DNA of 64,000 nucleotides from Nageia nagi (GCA_050084985.1 JBITNC010000002.1:12462001-12526000), one strand, 5' to 3'; positions 32,992 to 45,796 are shown, numbered from the stretch's first letter. Translations and numbers: made by a program. The notes: a model not told the origin generated them from the letters alone.

Positions 32992-34534
32992 AAGTTGCTT
33001 TAAGATAAAATTTTATTTTATATTGAAATCTTAACATTTTTTCTCATAAAAGGGTTAATCCCATTTCGTATTTTGTGTTAGATCATGGTATGCTGATCAA
33101 AACAGCATGATTTTTCACTGATGCTTACCATTTTAATAGCTCCAAGAAATTCTGAAAGCTAAATAACCAAATATTGGCGGACATTAAAAAAAATTGAAAA
33201 TCGAAGGGTGAGGCTTCCCTATTCCTTCCGCCAAATCCAAAATTTAAAGGATTGCCTATACATTTAAATACAGACAAGCAATGTGATCCGCATATTGTAA
33301 TTAGATTGGGTGAAAATAGCAATCACCGAGCACAGCCATAAACTAAACTGGAGGCAAAGCCCTCTCAGAGTCGCAAGCAAGTTGCGATAAAGGTTGTGTA
33401 GAAGCTGTATCCTTTTAGGTTTGATACCTCGCTTGGAATTACGTGAAATTTATAAATTTTTTTTTTTTTAAATAAATACTGTTTACATCACATGGTTTTA
33501 CAAGGATCTTCATTTTTACTTCAACTACCTAAATCTGATTGAAATCAAACTCAGACCTTTAATTTCTAATCTTTTTCTTTTTCCACAATTAACTAAATTT
33601 TTTTAAGATTTAAAGGAAACCAGACTTGAAATATGAAACAGTATTGAAAGTTTTTAACCTTTTTAAACATTTTGTTTACAGTCAATTAAATTTTTTAACC
33701 CTTATTTTTTATTATCATCAAAAATATATATATTATACTAATAAAAATATAATTTTTAAAAATATTTATGTATGTATTGATATTCGTACCTTTTTATTTA
33801 AAAAAATTTGTATTTAATCTACATAAAAGATAATTTTATTATATTATTAATATATTTTAAAGAACATAAAAAAATTAACTATATATTGATGGGCATTACA
33901 ATATAGAAACCGTCATAAATTATTTATCACAGGCAAAATTTCAAATTTCAACTCTGGACGGAGCAAACAGTGAAACTGTGAGATTATGGGTCATAAGTGA
34001 ATTTCTCTAAGAAGACTTGTAGGAAGTTGTATGTGCTGTATCATGAGTTCTTATAAAGACGAGGTGTAATCGAATTCCTAAGCTTTTGAACCTTTTTCAA
34101 AAGCAATGTTTCTTCCTTAGTCTTGTCGCCTCAAGACGAAAGCATCTCTAGTACATTCTAGGTTTCGTCCAAGTGACATGCTTTTGAATATTAATGGTCA
34201 ATTGCCATTGTATTCTTCTGACGTTCTTTCTATCTACGGTGACCTACATTGATTCTTAACAGACTTTCATGTAAGATATGGTAGGATTTCTATTTTCATC
34301 CTTACATAAGGGTCTACCTGTACTAATAATTGATTTGATTTATATATTGCATTTTATTTTTAACCTCAAACTTACCAATAAACTTTCATTTGAATCATAT
34401 TTTAGTTATATTTTATTTAAAAAATGACATAGTAAGCTCTCTTAATATATATATTAAAAATTATTTTTCACATTTCAACATTATGTGGAAAGATATTATC
34501 GTTAAATATATGAGGATAATTTTTAATATTTTTT
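32992..34534. other. Intergenic DNA, no certain gene
   Basis: AT-rich with poly-T runs. Short protein-like stretches on the plus strand around 33945-34010 (ISTLDGANSETVRLWVISEF) and 34166-34250 (RPSDMLLNINGQLPLYSSDV) could be exon relics, but I recognise no family and see no splice structure that supports them. Confidence 0.4.
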
Positions 34535-35290
34535 TGGGAAATCATATTTTATAATTTTTTGATCAAATAATTTTAGTTAACAATAACAAAAAATTATTAA
34601 CCATCATAGAAGAAGAAAACAATATGTAAAATTAGAGATAACACAACCAATGTAGGCTACATCTCTATAGAAACACCAATCCTGTGTATTAGCATCAATA
34701 CAATACATGAGAGAACATTCTTGCAACACAACCAGTTGCATCTTCCTCTTTGAAATTTACCAACATCTCTCCATGAGTTTCTCTTACTCATATACAATCA
34801 CTACATCATGTTCAACATGCAAAACACCTTTACATCTAACAAGCTTTAAACCAAGCTCCATGTGCTCCCATGCCCAATCTTGAACATACACATACTTGAT
34901 CTCCAAAGATCTACATTGTGCTTTCATTACATTCATCTAGCACTAACCATGTTGAGCTTGCTCCTAGCAATATTGTTAGGTTCCTATCCTCAACATTGTA
35001 ATCTTATCAATATATGAATTTTCAAACCCAAAATTTATCCACTAATAAATGCACTACCCAATACCTCTAAAGATAATCAATATCATAATAATTCATCTCA
35101 TGGAGTCTTACATAAATAAGAATTCACAATTCCATGCAACCACTAGATCTATAAGGCTAAAAATAGCAACGAAAAAGATCTAATGCTAAGAATAGACTCT
35201 TCTCCAACTTAGAAAAGTTCAATTGGCACTCCTAGACTTTTAAAATAGACTTAATTGAGTATATCAAGCTTCACAACTAACAATATCCCT
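34535..35290 (-). repeat. Left (3') LTR of gene-less element 2
   Basis: Aligns with 36024-36784 and 5839-6597 through blocks TACAATACATGAGAGAA, TTGCAACACAACCAGTTGCA and GATCTAATGCTAAGAATAGA. First 30-40 bp decayed. Confidence 0.7.
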
Positions 35291-36023
35291 CTTAGATAGT
35301 AAAACACAAAAAAAACTATCATTGTTGCATCCATAGAAAAATATCTTCAAGCCAAACAAGGCATGTCAACTCCTCCAGATTGTTGTATCCATACTCTGAA
35401 CCATCACTAGTGTCATCCACACACTTCCTCTTAATACACAATCGTACCTATCATAAATCTATGATACAACATCTTCCCTGCTACACATGCATCATGATGA
35501 TAGAACAATCACCATCTTGATAAAATCCACATACTATGTCTGCCTCCATTGCATGCTGACACATAATACATGATTTTCCTCTATTGCATCATATAATCCA
35601 TCTCAAATAACATGTAAAAGAATATGTGTCATGTCCAACCCATGAGCATTATTTTTTAACATTGCTCCCACTGCTTCTCCAATCTTCAATCTTTTGTAGT
35701 CAAATATAATACATTAGAAACATCCTTTCCAATCTAAGCTACATTCAAAACTTAGAAGATATAGAGAAAAGATGAGTGACCAACTATCTCCTACCACATA
35801 TCCAAAAACCTTCTGTAATTTTAAATGGAAGCATAAACCAAGTTGTCTATATTACCAATCTTGCATGGATGTTAATAATCTAATAATACATGCTCATCAC
35901 CTGAACATAATCTCTTTGGCCTTTAGTTTCACGAGACTAACATCCATCTTCTATTATAGCTTCCACTCAATCCAAAAACTCTTGTGATGAGTATCCTAAA
36001 TCCTAACACACTCTTATACCAAT

Positions 36024-36784
36024 TGTTAAGATTTACAAATTAAATAAAATAATCTATTGAGCAAATAACTTTAATCAATAATAACCATCACTTAAGAAGA
36101 AAAAAATATGTAAAATCAGAGATAACACAATATATAACAAGGTTCATCTAATGTGGGCTACATCCTCAGAGAAATGGTAATCCTTTGTATTAGTACTAAT
36201 ACAATACATGAGAGAATATTCTTGCAACACAACCAGTTGCAACTTCCTCTTTGAAATCCACCATCATTTCTTCATGATTTTCTTTTACTCACATACAATC
36301 ATTACATTGTGTTCAACATGTAAAATACATTTACATCTAACAAGCTCTACACTAAACTCCATGTGGTCCCATGCCCAACCTTGAACATATACATAGTTTT
36401 TATTTAAGGATCTACATTGTGCTTTCCTTACATTAATCTAGCATCAACCATGCTGGTCCTACCCCTAACAATACTATAGGTTATAATCCTCAAAATTGTA
36501 CTCCTATCAATCTATAAATTCCCAAGATTATAATTCATACTCTAATAGATACACTATACAAGACCTTTAAAGATAATAAATCTCATAATGATTCCTCTTA
36601 TGGAGGACTACATAAATAGGAATTTGTAATCCCATGCAACCACTAGATCTATAAGGCTAATAATAGCAACAAACAAGATTTAATGCTAAGAATAGACTCT
36701 TCTCAAACTTAGAAAAGCTCAACTAGCACTCCTAGACTCCCAAAATAGACTTAACTATGTATTTCGAGATCCATAACTAATAAT
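36024..36784 (-). repeat. Right (5') LTR of gene-less element 2
   Basis: Starts TGTTAAGATTTACAAATTAA next to the primer site and ends at about CCATAACTAATAA. Confidence 0.72.
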
Positions 36785-37109
36785 AAATGTATTAGCTATC
36801 TCTTCCTTAGATTTTTATGTCTACATAGAGTTTGATCAGGATGGATTACTCATGTTTTTTTGCTTTGAAATATAAGATCAATTGTCATGTCTTAAATAGA
36901 GTATGGATGCTTTTGTTAATTTGCTTCAAGGCTTGTGTCAAGTGTGGTAGACTCTTCTTATCTTTTGAATGTTGGAAGTTAAAGTGTTTGTAACTTTTTC
37001 ACTTATTCTCTTATCACAAATATGTAATTTTGTATGAATTTATGATTGTGAGCTGTGTGTTCTTCCTATGGTTTTGGTTTGATCAATTAGAAGTCTCTAT
37101 TAGTCCCAT

Positions 37110-38615
37110 TACTACAATATAAGGAAATAATATTGGGATGAGCATTGTTATCCTTTTTTTTTTTACTTTTTTTCTCTTAAGGTGATGTTATCTCTGATGC
37201 TAAGTGCCACATTGAATATAGCATTGATATTTGCATCACTTCTAAAGTCACATATAGCATTGAAAATATTCATTTTTGTATCACTTGTAGAGTAACATTT
37301 AACATCCAAAATAGAACCATTTAGTATTGATTGTAGAGTTAGAAATAAATTTATTTAGCATCAATTATAGAGTTAGAAATAGAATCATTTAGCATCAATT
37401 ATAGCATCAGAGTTTAATTTTTTTGAAAAAAATTAGAAATTGAAAATCAAAATCCAAGGTGTATTCTAGTTTTTGATTTTCAATTTTTAGTATTTGTTTT
37501 GTACATATCCTATGAACATTGTAGTCCATGAGACTATACTTTGATGAAGTATTTTGTCAAATATTTCATGGTACCTTTCAATGTATCCATTTCATGCATA
37601 TTGTATGATCATTGCATTCCATGAAATTATGTCTACATTATCCATCTTGCCAAATAATTTGCATGCCTTCTCTATGCTTCCATATTTTACATACATGTTT
37701 ACCATAAAATTCACAAACATGACATCTAACAAAAATTTTCTTTTAGAGATTCTTTGATATATGTATAAACCCTATTGCAAATCTCCAAGTTTGGTACATG
37801 CTTTGAGGATGTTAGAAAAGGTGAATTGATTTGGTTGGATTACTACTACTATTTGTTAGAATCAATAAAATTATATTTGCATCATGTATTCTATCAAACA
37901 ATTTGTGTGCCTTCTAGCTACACTTCCATATTTTGCATATCGATCCATCACAGTGCTCACAATCATAACATTTAAGGCAAAACCATTTTCAACTACTCTT
38001 TGATAGATTCCATACCTTCTTCTATAACTCCCATGATGGTGAATGCTAGAAGGATGCTAAAAAGGGTTACCTAGTTTAGTTTTACACTTGATGATTGCAT
38101 CTACCTAAAATTCTCTAAGGTCCTTTTAGGAAATTAATCTTATGCATATCTTGTGATCATTATAGTCCATGAAACTATGTCTACAATGCACCTTGTCAAA
38201 TAATTTATGTGCCTTCTCTAAGCTTCCATATTTTGTAATAAAAGAGGGTTTCCCTCCATTCAATAATGATCATCAATCAAGTTTTTGTATCAACGATCAA
38301 GAATAAATCAACTTTGATTCATGTACATGATCCACTTTTTTTTTTTAATTCATTTCTAGTTTCAATGCTATGTTCAATACAAATTTAGTGTTGAACTTAG
38401 CATTGATTTTAGTATCAAATATATTATTATAGATAAAGTTAGATATAGTGTCAAATATAGCATCAAATATAGTGTCAATTGTGTCAAAAAGCATCATATA
38501 TAGTGTCAATTTAAGTATCAATTTTAATATCAGATATAGCATCAAAAAATGGTGAAACAAGATGTTTGACACCAAATGATGAAAAATGATGCTATAAACC
38601 TGAATTGTTGTAGTG
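37110..38615 (-). mobile_element. CACTA-type DNA transposon carrying a PPR gene fragment
   Basis: The right end reads CTGAATTGTTGTAGTG, that is CACTACAACAATTCAG inward, a typical CACTA terminus. The left end (TACTACAATATAAGG at 37110) is a decayed match. Flanking triplets CAT/CCT would be an imperfect 3-bp target duplication. Just inside both ends are clusters of short repeats (TAGCATCAA, TAGTGTCAA, GCATTGAT) at 37190-37420 and 38360-38590, like the subterminal repeats bound by CACTA transposases. No transposase is present. The middle holds a piece of a PPR gene, so it is a Pack-CACTA-like, non-autonomous element. Confidence 0.55.
37499..38243 (-). pseudogene. PLS-class pentatricopeptide repeat (PPR) protein fragment
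   Basis: PPR proteins bind organelle RNA. On the minus strand three units about 250-300 bp apart show the plant PLS pattern. 38190-38243 gives TKYGSLEKAHKLFDKV. About 37900-38000 gives ENGFALNVMIVSTVMDRYAK then YGSV. About 37790-37830 gives NQFTFSNILKACTKLGDLQ. 37510-37690 gives VKYGSIEKACKLFGKM, IISWNAMIIQYA, EIFDKI and IVSWTTMFIGYVQN. These are the familiar YxKxGSLExAxKLFDKM and VSWTxMIxGY words. Several stops and at least two frame changes break it, so it is a dead fragment without start or E/DYW end. Confidence 0.85.
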
Positions 38616-39239
38616 CCTTATGCTCTATCATTTTCATTTCTTTCAATATTTTCATCTCTTCTCTCTATCCATGATCTTGTAGAAGGTACTACAAGCCTAA
38701 ATGGATAAGGCATCCTAAAAAATTGATGTATGAAGCCTTGGTATTGAACACATCTTTGTATATGAGATAACATCTTGAAGATTAATCTCTCTATCTATAG
38801 GGTGATGATTTTTGGAATGATAATTTCTCATGCATTTAAATGAGAATTCCACTTTCTTATCTATGAGATGATGTGTCTACATGAATCGCTTCCCTCTCTA
38901 TTGGGAGTAGGATCTATCAACAAAAGGTTCTTTGTATGCTCTGCTAGGAATAATCCTATTCAAAAATAAGAGGTTGGTCTAGATGAAACCAATGCATCCA
39001 AGGACTTGTTGGCCCATTTAGTTTCTAATTGACACATCTTGCATTATTTGAATTGATAGGTATAATTATATATACCATCATGCTATGATAAACTATTGTA
39101 CATTAATACCTTAACATTAATCTATCTAAGTGTATCATGCATATTTATATTATATTAATAAATCTATATATAGAGTATCATATTTCCATATATTATATCT
39201 AATGAATTAACCCTTTCTAAAATAATCTATAGTTTACTA
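38616..39239. other. Intergenic DNA, nothing recognised
   Basis: No gene or repeat identified between the CACTA-like element and copia D. Confidence 0.5.
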
Positions 39240-39651
39240 AGATCTCGAGAAGGCACTTACAACATCAATATAATAGTACAAGCTAATATTATAAATTAAA
39301 TAATATATAAAATGGTTTCTTCCTCCTTGAGAGTACATCCACTAACTAAGATTTTATTCTCAAGGACCTCTCTTATAGAATCTCTTCTCTCTCTCCAAAC
39401 CTTAAACCTAGAGAAAAACTTGCTTTACAAATATATGTTTAATGAGAGGAGTGTTACCTCTCTTTTTATAAGAAGAAACTCACCTTTTAACCTCCCTTTA
39501 ACCTAAGGGTAAGGTTAAAGATATTCCTATATTTAATCCTTTTTTTTTTTTTATTCTTTTACTATTTTAGGGTATTTAAAGATATTTAAAGCATTAAATA
39601 AATTTATATTAAAGAGACATATTATATAATTTTACATTACAAACTCTAACA
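39240..39651 (-). repeat. Copia D left LTR (3' LTR)
   Basis: Ends at CTCTAACA (39651), the complement of the TGTTAGAG start on the coding strand. The left limit is approximate. The plus-strand open frame at 39312-39506 is within it. Confidence 0.7.
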
Positions 39652-39660
39652 CTCTTCCTT
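39652..39660 (-). other. Polypurine tract of copia D
   Basis: CTCTTCCTT right after the LTR, that is AAGGAAGAG upstream of the 3' LTR on the coding strand. Confidence 0.65.
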
Positions 39661-40799
39661 AATATAATATTGGGATAGAGCATAGAGAAAATAGGAAAGA
39701 GAGAGTATGAGAGAGTTCTCCTCCATAGAGATACAAATGGAGATGAAAACTTTTACATTTTTTTAAAAAGTAAGATATTAGTTTGAGACTCAGTATAATA
39801 CTATTTGATAAAATGGTTTATATTACAATCATTAACCATAATTAATTTCACTATAAAGTGTAGTTGTTCAACACTGAGTTGACAAGTGAACCTCCATGAG
39901 CCTGCCCATCCAAAGTAACTTGCATTTTGAAGATGAAACATGTAAGCTACAAGTAGCTCATATATAAAATTAATTAGATGTATCATATAAATATTCATAT
40001 CAATCATAAGATAAATAAACTAAGTAATACCATCCATAAATTGATTGATGATGCACTATAAGTCATTATGAAGATGCCAAACTAATATTCAAAATCATCT
40101 AATATATATTACAAATATGTGCCAATCAATAATAAAAAAGAAGTATAATGCACATAGGAATCATAAATATGAATTCAACACAAGAATATAGACTTCACTC
40201 ACCCTTGAGGATAACTTCACTAATTATAAGAAACTTTCAAATTATGCACAATAAAGTTTCTAAAGTAGTCTAATAAATAAATCAAGAGAGTCAAATTCAA
40301 ATGAATAGAGCTACAGTTGTTACATTAAGAAATTTCTCCTTGATATAATATGCTTGGATTTATGAAGCACTATAAGATATCACTAAGATGCCTAGCCATT
40401 ACTTAAAGTCACCAAATAGAGAAATGTATAAACAAAGTATACAAATTAAAAACAAAGTGCCCAACAAATTTATTAAGCAGGAATAAGTTGTAATGGATCC
40501 AACAAGAATTGAACCTTTACTTCCTTTTTGTAGGTAAATTTATCAACCCAATAGAATCCTTAATCTTGGAGAACTAGGCTACAAAAAGGGTCTTGGTGAA
40601 TAAATCAATAAAGTTTAGAACTGATAGACAATACTACAAGTGTAGAAGACAATCTAAAACCTTCTCTTTGATGAAGTGGGATTGGATTTATACATGCTTT
40701 ATTCTTTAATAGAAACATGATTCTTTTCCAAAGCAATAACTAATTGATTATTTGAAAACATTTGATATGAACAAACTTGCTCATACCCAATTTATTTTA

Positions 40800-41208
40800 G
40801 AAGATATCTCAACCAAATGGCTTTCTAAGCTACAAATGACATTGCATGATATCTAGCCTCTATGGTAAAGATAATAGTAGTAGGTTGCTTCTTGAAAACC
40901 TAAGATATAATACTTAAATCAATGTTAAATACATAAATAGAGGTTGATTTTCTATCATCTCTATCTCTCTCATAATCAGAATCTGAGAATCTTGAGAGAA
41001 TAAATGAGAAAAATTTATCATACTTGAGAGCAAGATCTTTAGTGCTCATAACATTCTTCAAAATTTGTTTAACTACATTGAGATGCTCAATATACAACTT
41101 TTGCATAACGCAAACCATTAAATTCATAGTAAAGGTAATATCTGGTGTAGAGATAGTCAAATAAAGAAAACTACTAATTAGTTTTCTATAAGCTGTAGCA
41201 TCTACCAA
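40800..41208 (-). pseudogene. Copia D RNase H relic
   Basis: The minus-strand frame 40900-41208 reads MVDATAYRKLISSFLYLTIS, PDITFTMNLMVCVMQK, EHLNVVKQILKNV, FSDSDYERDRDDRKSTSIYV, the end of RT and start of RNase H in copia pol. Its Met is internal. Confidence 0.85.
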
Positions 41209-41299
41209 CTAAGAGTTAGAACTAATAGAAAAAAAAATCTAAAAAAAATTAGGATTACAATAGGTTTGCATTCTTTCATTCTAAACTTTTGTAAGATAT

Positions 41300-42100
41300 T
41301 TAAGATATACTTGGATTAACTAAGATAAGTACAATCCTTATATTGGTACACTTATATACTATGGTAGTAGTGCAATAAATAAAAATTTTTCATTTCAAAT
41401 TTTATCTTAAGTTTAGATATGCACTCTTGTATAAGGAATATACTATTTTTTGTAACCAACAGATCATCCACATAGAGAAGAATCAAGATCAAATCTTGTC
41501 CTTAGAAAATCCAATGTCCTCAAATAAAGATTAGAGTCAAATAATTATTTAAAAAATCCAATGTCCTCAAAGTATCCTAAAATCTTTTTATACTAAGCCC
41601 GATGTGCTTGTTTAAGTCCATATAAAGACTTATTTAACTTGTAAACAAATGATTTTTTTCCTTCCATAATAAACCCTTTTTGTTAGCTCATGTAAATTTT
41701 CACATCTAAGTTACCATTGAGAAAAGTACTATTGATATCAAGTTGAAATAATTTCCATCCTTAAGCTACTCAAAGAGTAAGGATTACCGTAACAATAGGC
41801 ATCTTTTCCACCAAAGCAAAGGTTTTTTTATAATCAACATTTTATTTTTGAGAGAAACCTTTAGCTATGAGCCTTACTTTGTATTTCTCAATCTTGCCAA
41901 CTAAATTGTATTTGACTTTGTAAATCTATTTATTACCAATCACATTTCATTCATTAGGATAAGAAGCAAAATTTCAAATTTGATTTTTCATTAGAGCCTC
42001 ATACTCCACATTCATTGCATTCATCTAACACTCGTACTTTGAAACTTTCTCAAAGGATGAGGGCTCATTCTTGCTATAAATTTTGGTAAATAAAAATTTA
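41300..42100 (-). pseudogene. Copia D reverse transcriptase relic
   Basis: On the minus strand, 41600-41640 gives KSLYGLKQAHRA and 41690-41760 gives WKLFQLDINSTFLNGNLDVK followed by IYM, both clear RVT_2 blocks. The YVDD area (about 41450-41490, LLVTKN and LILLYVDDL-like) lies in another frame. No open frame over 60 codons. Confidence 0.75.
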
Positions 42101-42177
42101 TTAATGGTTATACTTCTTGTTATACTTTGTGTTGGAGAGTTTTGTTCCTTAGGTGATATATCTATATTAACATCCAT

Positions 42178-42574
42178 CTAGTTAGGTGCAATAGAAGAAT
42201 CATCACCTTCATCTAGGTTCACATAAGAAATAGATTCTTCAAGAAGTTCATTAAATTTTACATTCCTAGACATAAATACTACTCTAGAGGAAGGTTGGTA
42301 TAACATGTAGCCTCTATGTTGATTACCATAACCCATAAAAATACATTTTTTGAATCTCTTATCTAGGTTCTTTTTTCTCAAAAACAACAAAGGCATAAGC
42401 ATAAAAGCCAAAGACCCTAAAGTGTGAGATGTTAAGTTTCTTTCTTATCCATGCCTCATGTAGAGTTTTTTTTGCAACTACTTTCTTAAGATATTTATTT
42501 AAAATGTAGATCAAAATATTTACAACTTTTCTCCATAAAAAGATAAGAAGATCTTCCAACATACATCTTACCAT
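42178..42574 (-). pseudogene. Copia D integrase C-terminal/linker region
   Basis: Two overlapping minus-strand frames. 42359-42574 has KVVNILIYILNKY and KKTLHEAWIRKKLNISHFRV, followed by FGFYAYA. 42178-42411 has LDKRFKKCIFMGYGNQHRGY and YQPSSRVVFMSRNVKFNE. These match the 'TPEEAW.G.KP.V.HLRVFG' and 'KCIFVGY...KGYRLY' parts of the family, with a frameshift between them. Confidence 0.8.
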
Positions 42575-42579
42575 TTCTT

Positions 42580-43080
42580 GAATGGTCTAATATTTTCTTT
42601 GGATACACCATTTTATTGAAGATTGTAAGGGATCATAAATTACCTTTTGATTCCATACTTGGTACAAAAATAATTGAATTTATTACTATTATACTCACCC
42701 CCATTATCATATATTAATATCTTAATTTTGAATCTAGACTAATTTTTCATGAAGGCTTTAAAATCTTTAAATCTATCAAAAATTTGATCTTTATGCTCTA
42801 GAAGATAACCAAATACCATCATGCTATAGTAATCAATAAAGGTCAAGACATAATATGCTTCTTCAAATGACTTAATTAGAAATAGACCTATTAAATCTAA
42901 ATGCATAAGTTAAAGAGGTTGAGTTACTCTAATTGCTTTATCTTTTTTTAAAAAAAATTGATTCATTTTACCTAGAATGCACTTCTCACAAAAATCAATT
43001 GTAGATGATATAGTAGGTAAATTTTATATAAGATCATGATCTTTCATAATTTGAATGTTCTTATGGTTTAGATAGCCTAA
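42580..43080 (-). pseudogene. Copia D integrase core relic
   Basis: About 42640-42720 on the minus strand reads ILIYDNGGEYNSNKFNYFCT and KYGIKR, the block around the second catalytic Asp. Further along, YNLQ-stop-NGVSKENIR marks the catalytic Glu region. Broken by stops. Confidence 0.75.
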
Positions 43081-43660
43081 TCAATGGTACAAAAGAATAC
43101 CTCTACAAATATTAATTATAGGGTACATCTTTATTGGATATTGATCTATAATGTAAAGATCATCTTTTACTAAACCTTTAACCAAAGTGGTAAGACACTT
43201 TTTCATATACCAAGAGTGCGAGTTAAACTCAAAAGAGTAAACTTTTCTTGTAACTTGAATTAGTAAAAAAAAACTCATAGTGAGTTTAAGCACATAAAGC
43301 ATGTTCTTAAGAATATTTTCTTATAACCACACACTCCTAATATCTTAAACTTCAAGGACTAAATTATCACCTATCACAACTACAACTTTTCTACACTTAT
43401 AAAATTTATTAAACTTATTATTTTTGAAATGCATTTGATTAGTTCATCCATAATCAATAATTCAATCATTTAAAAAGTACAAGACATAGAGTAAAAGGTA
43501 GCAAAATAAGAAGAATTTTTATTCTTCTTCTTGTTATTAGATTCTTTTGATTTTCGATATCCTTTTTCACCTTGATCTTTGTTTTTCTTGTAGCAATTAG
43601 ATTCTTTATGACTATAGATGTCATAGAAATTATAATTTTTATTAGATTTGATTTTTGATT
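43081..43660 (-). pseudogene. Copia D protease/pre-integrase and zinc-knuckle relic
   Basis: 43081-43302 (MLYVLKLTMSFFLLIQVTRK, VYSFEFNSHSWYMKKCLTTL) corresponds to the block after the protease site. At about 43560-43640 a zinc-knuckle remnant reads FYDIYSHKESNCYKK, with most Cys lost. Confidence 0.6.
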
Positions 43661-44330
43661 TTTTTAACTTATCATGATCATAATTCTTCTTATTTCTACC
43701 TTTTTTGAAGTTCTTCTTAAGAGCATGAGAACCCTTCTTTTGGTTATGGCTCTTTTTTTGAAGTAAGTTTTCATTAGACCTAGTGCCATAAAAAGTTCCT
43801 TAGAAGTGGTGATGAACACTTTATTATTAAATGTTTTTTCATATTTTAAGAGAAGCCTTATAGATTTTCTAAAGAGAAAACTTCTTTTTCATCATCAAGT
43901 CTTATTTTAATAATAGTCATAAAATAACTAAATTTAGTAGACTTTGAAAGATGATGAAAGTTATTAACTTATCATTGATCTAGTTACAACCACACATCAT
44001 AAGTGGGGTCCTAAGGTTAATAACCTTATTTATATATATTGTAACACTTTTATTTCCATCCTGATGTGATACTTTTATTTTTCTCTGATGTGATTGTAGT
44101 AACTTTTAAAGAATGATGATTATTCTAAACAATTTGGTGCTAAGGTAGATACTCTTCAATTTATCATAAGCTTTCTTTATAGAGTTTGAAGAAGATATCA
44201 TGAAGAATATTTCATCTGAAATAACATGAAAGATAATAGAAGTTGGTAAACCATTCTTAGTATTATAAGCTTCAAGTTCTTTCTCTTTTGATGGATCAAA
44301 TTGGTTTTCACTGATAATCATCCAATGTTT
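43661..44330 (-). pseudogene. Copia D gag relic
   Basis: The minus-strand frame 44106-44321 (MIISENQFDPSKEKELEAYN, LPTSIIFHVISDEIFFMI, KKAYDKLKSIYLSTKLFRI) fits the start-to-middle part of a UBN2-type gag ('...W...D..A...I...I.d.....I....AKE.WD.L...Y'). A K/E-rich tail follows in other frames. Confidence 0.7.
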
Positions 44331-45749
44331 TCATACTTAAAGTTCTACTTTCATCCTAGGTTCCCACATACCATAGTTGGAACAATTTAAGATATGCTTG
44401 GGTGAAAAGGAGTCTCCTAGTGCTACAACAAATATGAAGATGATAAATAATGTAAGCATACATGTTGAATTAAAAATATTAATTATACAAATACATATTT
44501 GATCTAATTAACAAATTAAATGCTTAAATTGTTAGCAAGAATTATAATCATTCACCCAACATCTTTATCATTAAATATAATCATAAAGAGGGAAGAGTTG
44601 AGATTTATTTTTTATCTAAAATTAGACTTTCACCTAGATGCTTAGAAGGAGCCTAGGTCCTATCAATCCTTAACTAGTTCACCTTGAGAAATAATATACT
44701 CTCATAAAAAGAAGTACTAGTTATTTTTAAAGATTTTGATGTATGTTGGATTAGATAAATTATTATCTTAATTAAATTTTTAATTTTCTTTCTAGGTTAT
44801 CAAGATAATATTTGAATAGATAGATGAATATATGGTATCACTACACATATGTTTATTCACTTATATAGAGTTAAATCTAGACCAATAGAGGATTTAAAGG
44901 TAATTAAGAAGTACAAATTTCTCACCACTTAGATCATTGAGTTAAAAGGCTCTAATCTACCTTATTTTCACCTCATAGCTCTCCAAATAAGTCATGTTAC
45001 AGAATAAACATATGAATGTATTCATTTTATGGTAAATATTTTTAATTTTTATGTACTTTATAAATAAAGTAAATATAAAAAATAAATAAAGTGCTTTTAA
45101 AAATAAAAATACATTCATAAGTATAAGATCCTTAATGGATCTCTTTACAAAGGTTCATTAATTTTAAGTAACAACAAATGAGCTTAAGAGTTCAATGGAT
45201 TTTGTTACAACCCTTAATAGATCTCTACACAAATGTTCATTATCAAAAAATAACAAATCCTCCCCTTTATTATTTAAAAATTGAACTTAAAAGTAATTTA
45301 TAATAAAAAAATTCATAAGCAACAAAAAAATGTTTAAGAGAACTTTTATCCATCCACATGGATAAAATTTTAAACCAAGCATTAAATTATTTTATCCACA
45401 TAGCAATAATCATGTATTAGGACAAAATATTAAACTATGCATTTAAAAAAAATTATCCATCCACATTTGTGCAAAATAGCAATAATCATGTATTTAAGAT
45501 AAAACATTTAATCCATGCATTTATAATATATCTTAAGTAAATAATTTTTCTTTTTATTTTAAAAGCATAATTAATAAATTCACTTATTATAATTTTTACT
45601 TAGGTAAAATTATAATTTAGCAAATAAAGAAATATTAACCTTAAAAATTGCCTATAATGAAAAAATTAACCAAAAATACTTTAGGCTATAAATGGCAATT
45701 AATGTAACCTTTAGCTCATACTATTATTATTATTTTAAATGAACAAAAT

Positions 45750-45751
<2 letters not shown>

Positions 45752-45796
<45 letters not shown>
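45752..45796. repeat. TA microsatellite
   Basis: (AT)n tract of about 22 repeats with one interruption, next to the 62-bp tandem array. Confidence 0.95.

Larger units (their letters stand above)
34535..36784 (-). mobile_element. Gene-less LTR retroelement, copy 2
   Basis: Left LTR about 34535-35290 and right LTR 36024-36784, both homologous to the element at 5839. The sequence CTTATACCAAT just left of the right LTR is a decayed initiator-Met-tRNA primer site on the minus strand. A purine-rich tract (AAGAGGGATAT on the minus strand) flanks the left LTR inside. The interior of about 730 bp has no coding sequence but shares AACTCCTCCAGATTGTTGTA and neighbouring blocks with the interior of copy 1, so the interior is a family feature. 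LTRs are well diverged and the left end of the left LTR is eroded. Non-autonomous (LARD/TRIM-like). Confidence 0.75.

Noticed and set aside
33945-34250. Two protein-like stretches as exons of a gene
   Set aside because: No family recognised, frames are short, and no splice sites or third exon support them.
38345-38575. 76-codon minus-strand frame rich in Ile, Phe, Asp and Thr
   Set aside because: It is a translation of the short subterminal repeats of the CACTA-like element, hence its repetitive look.
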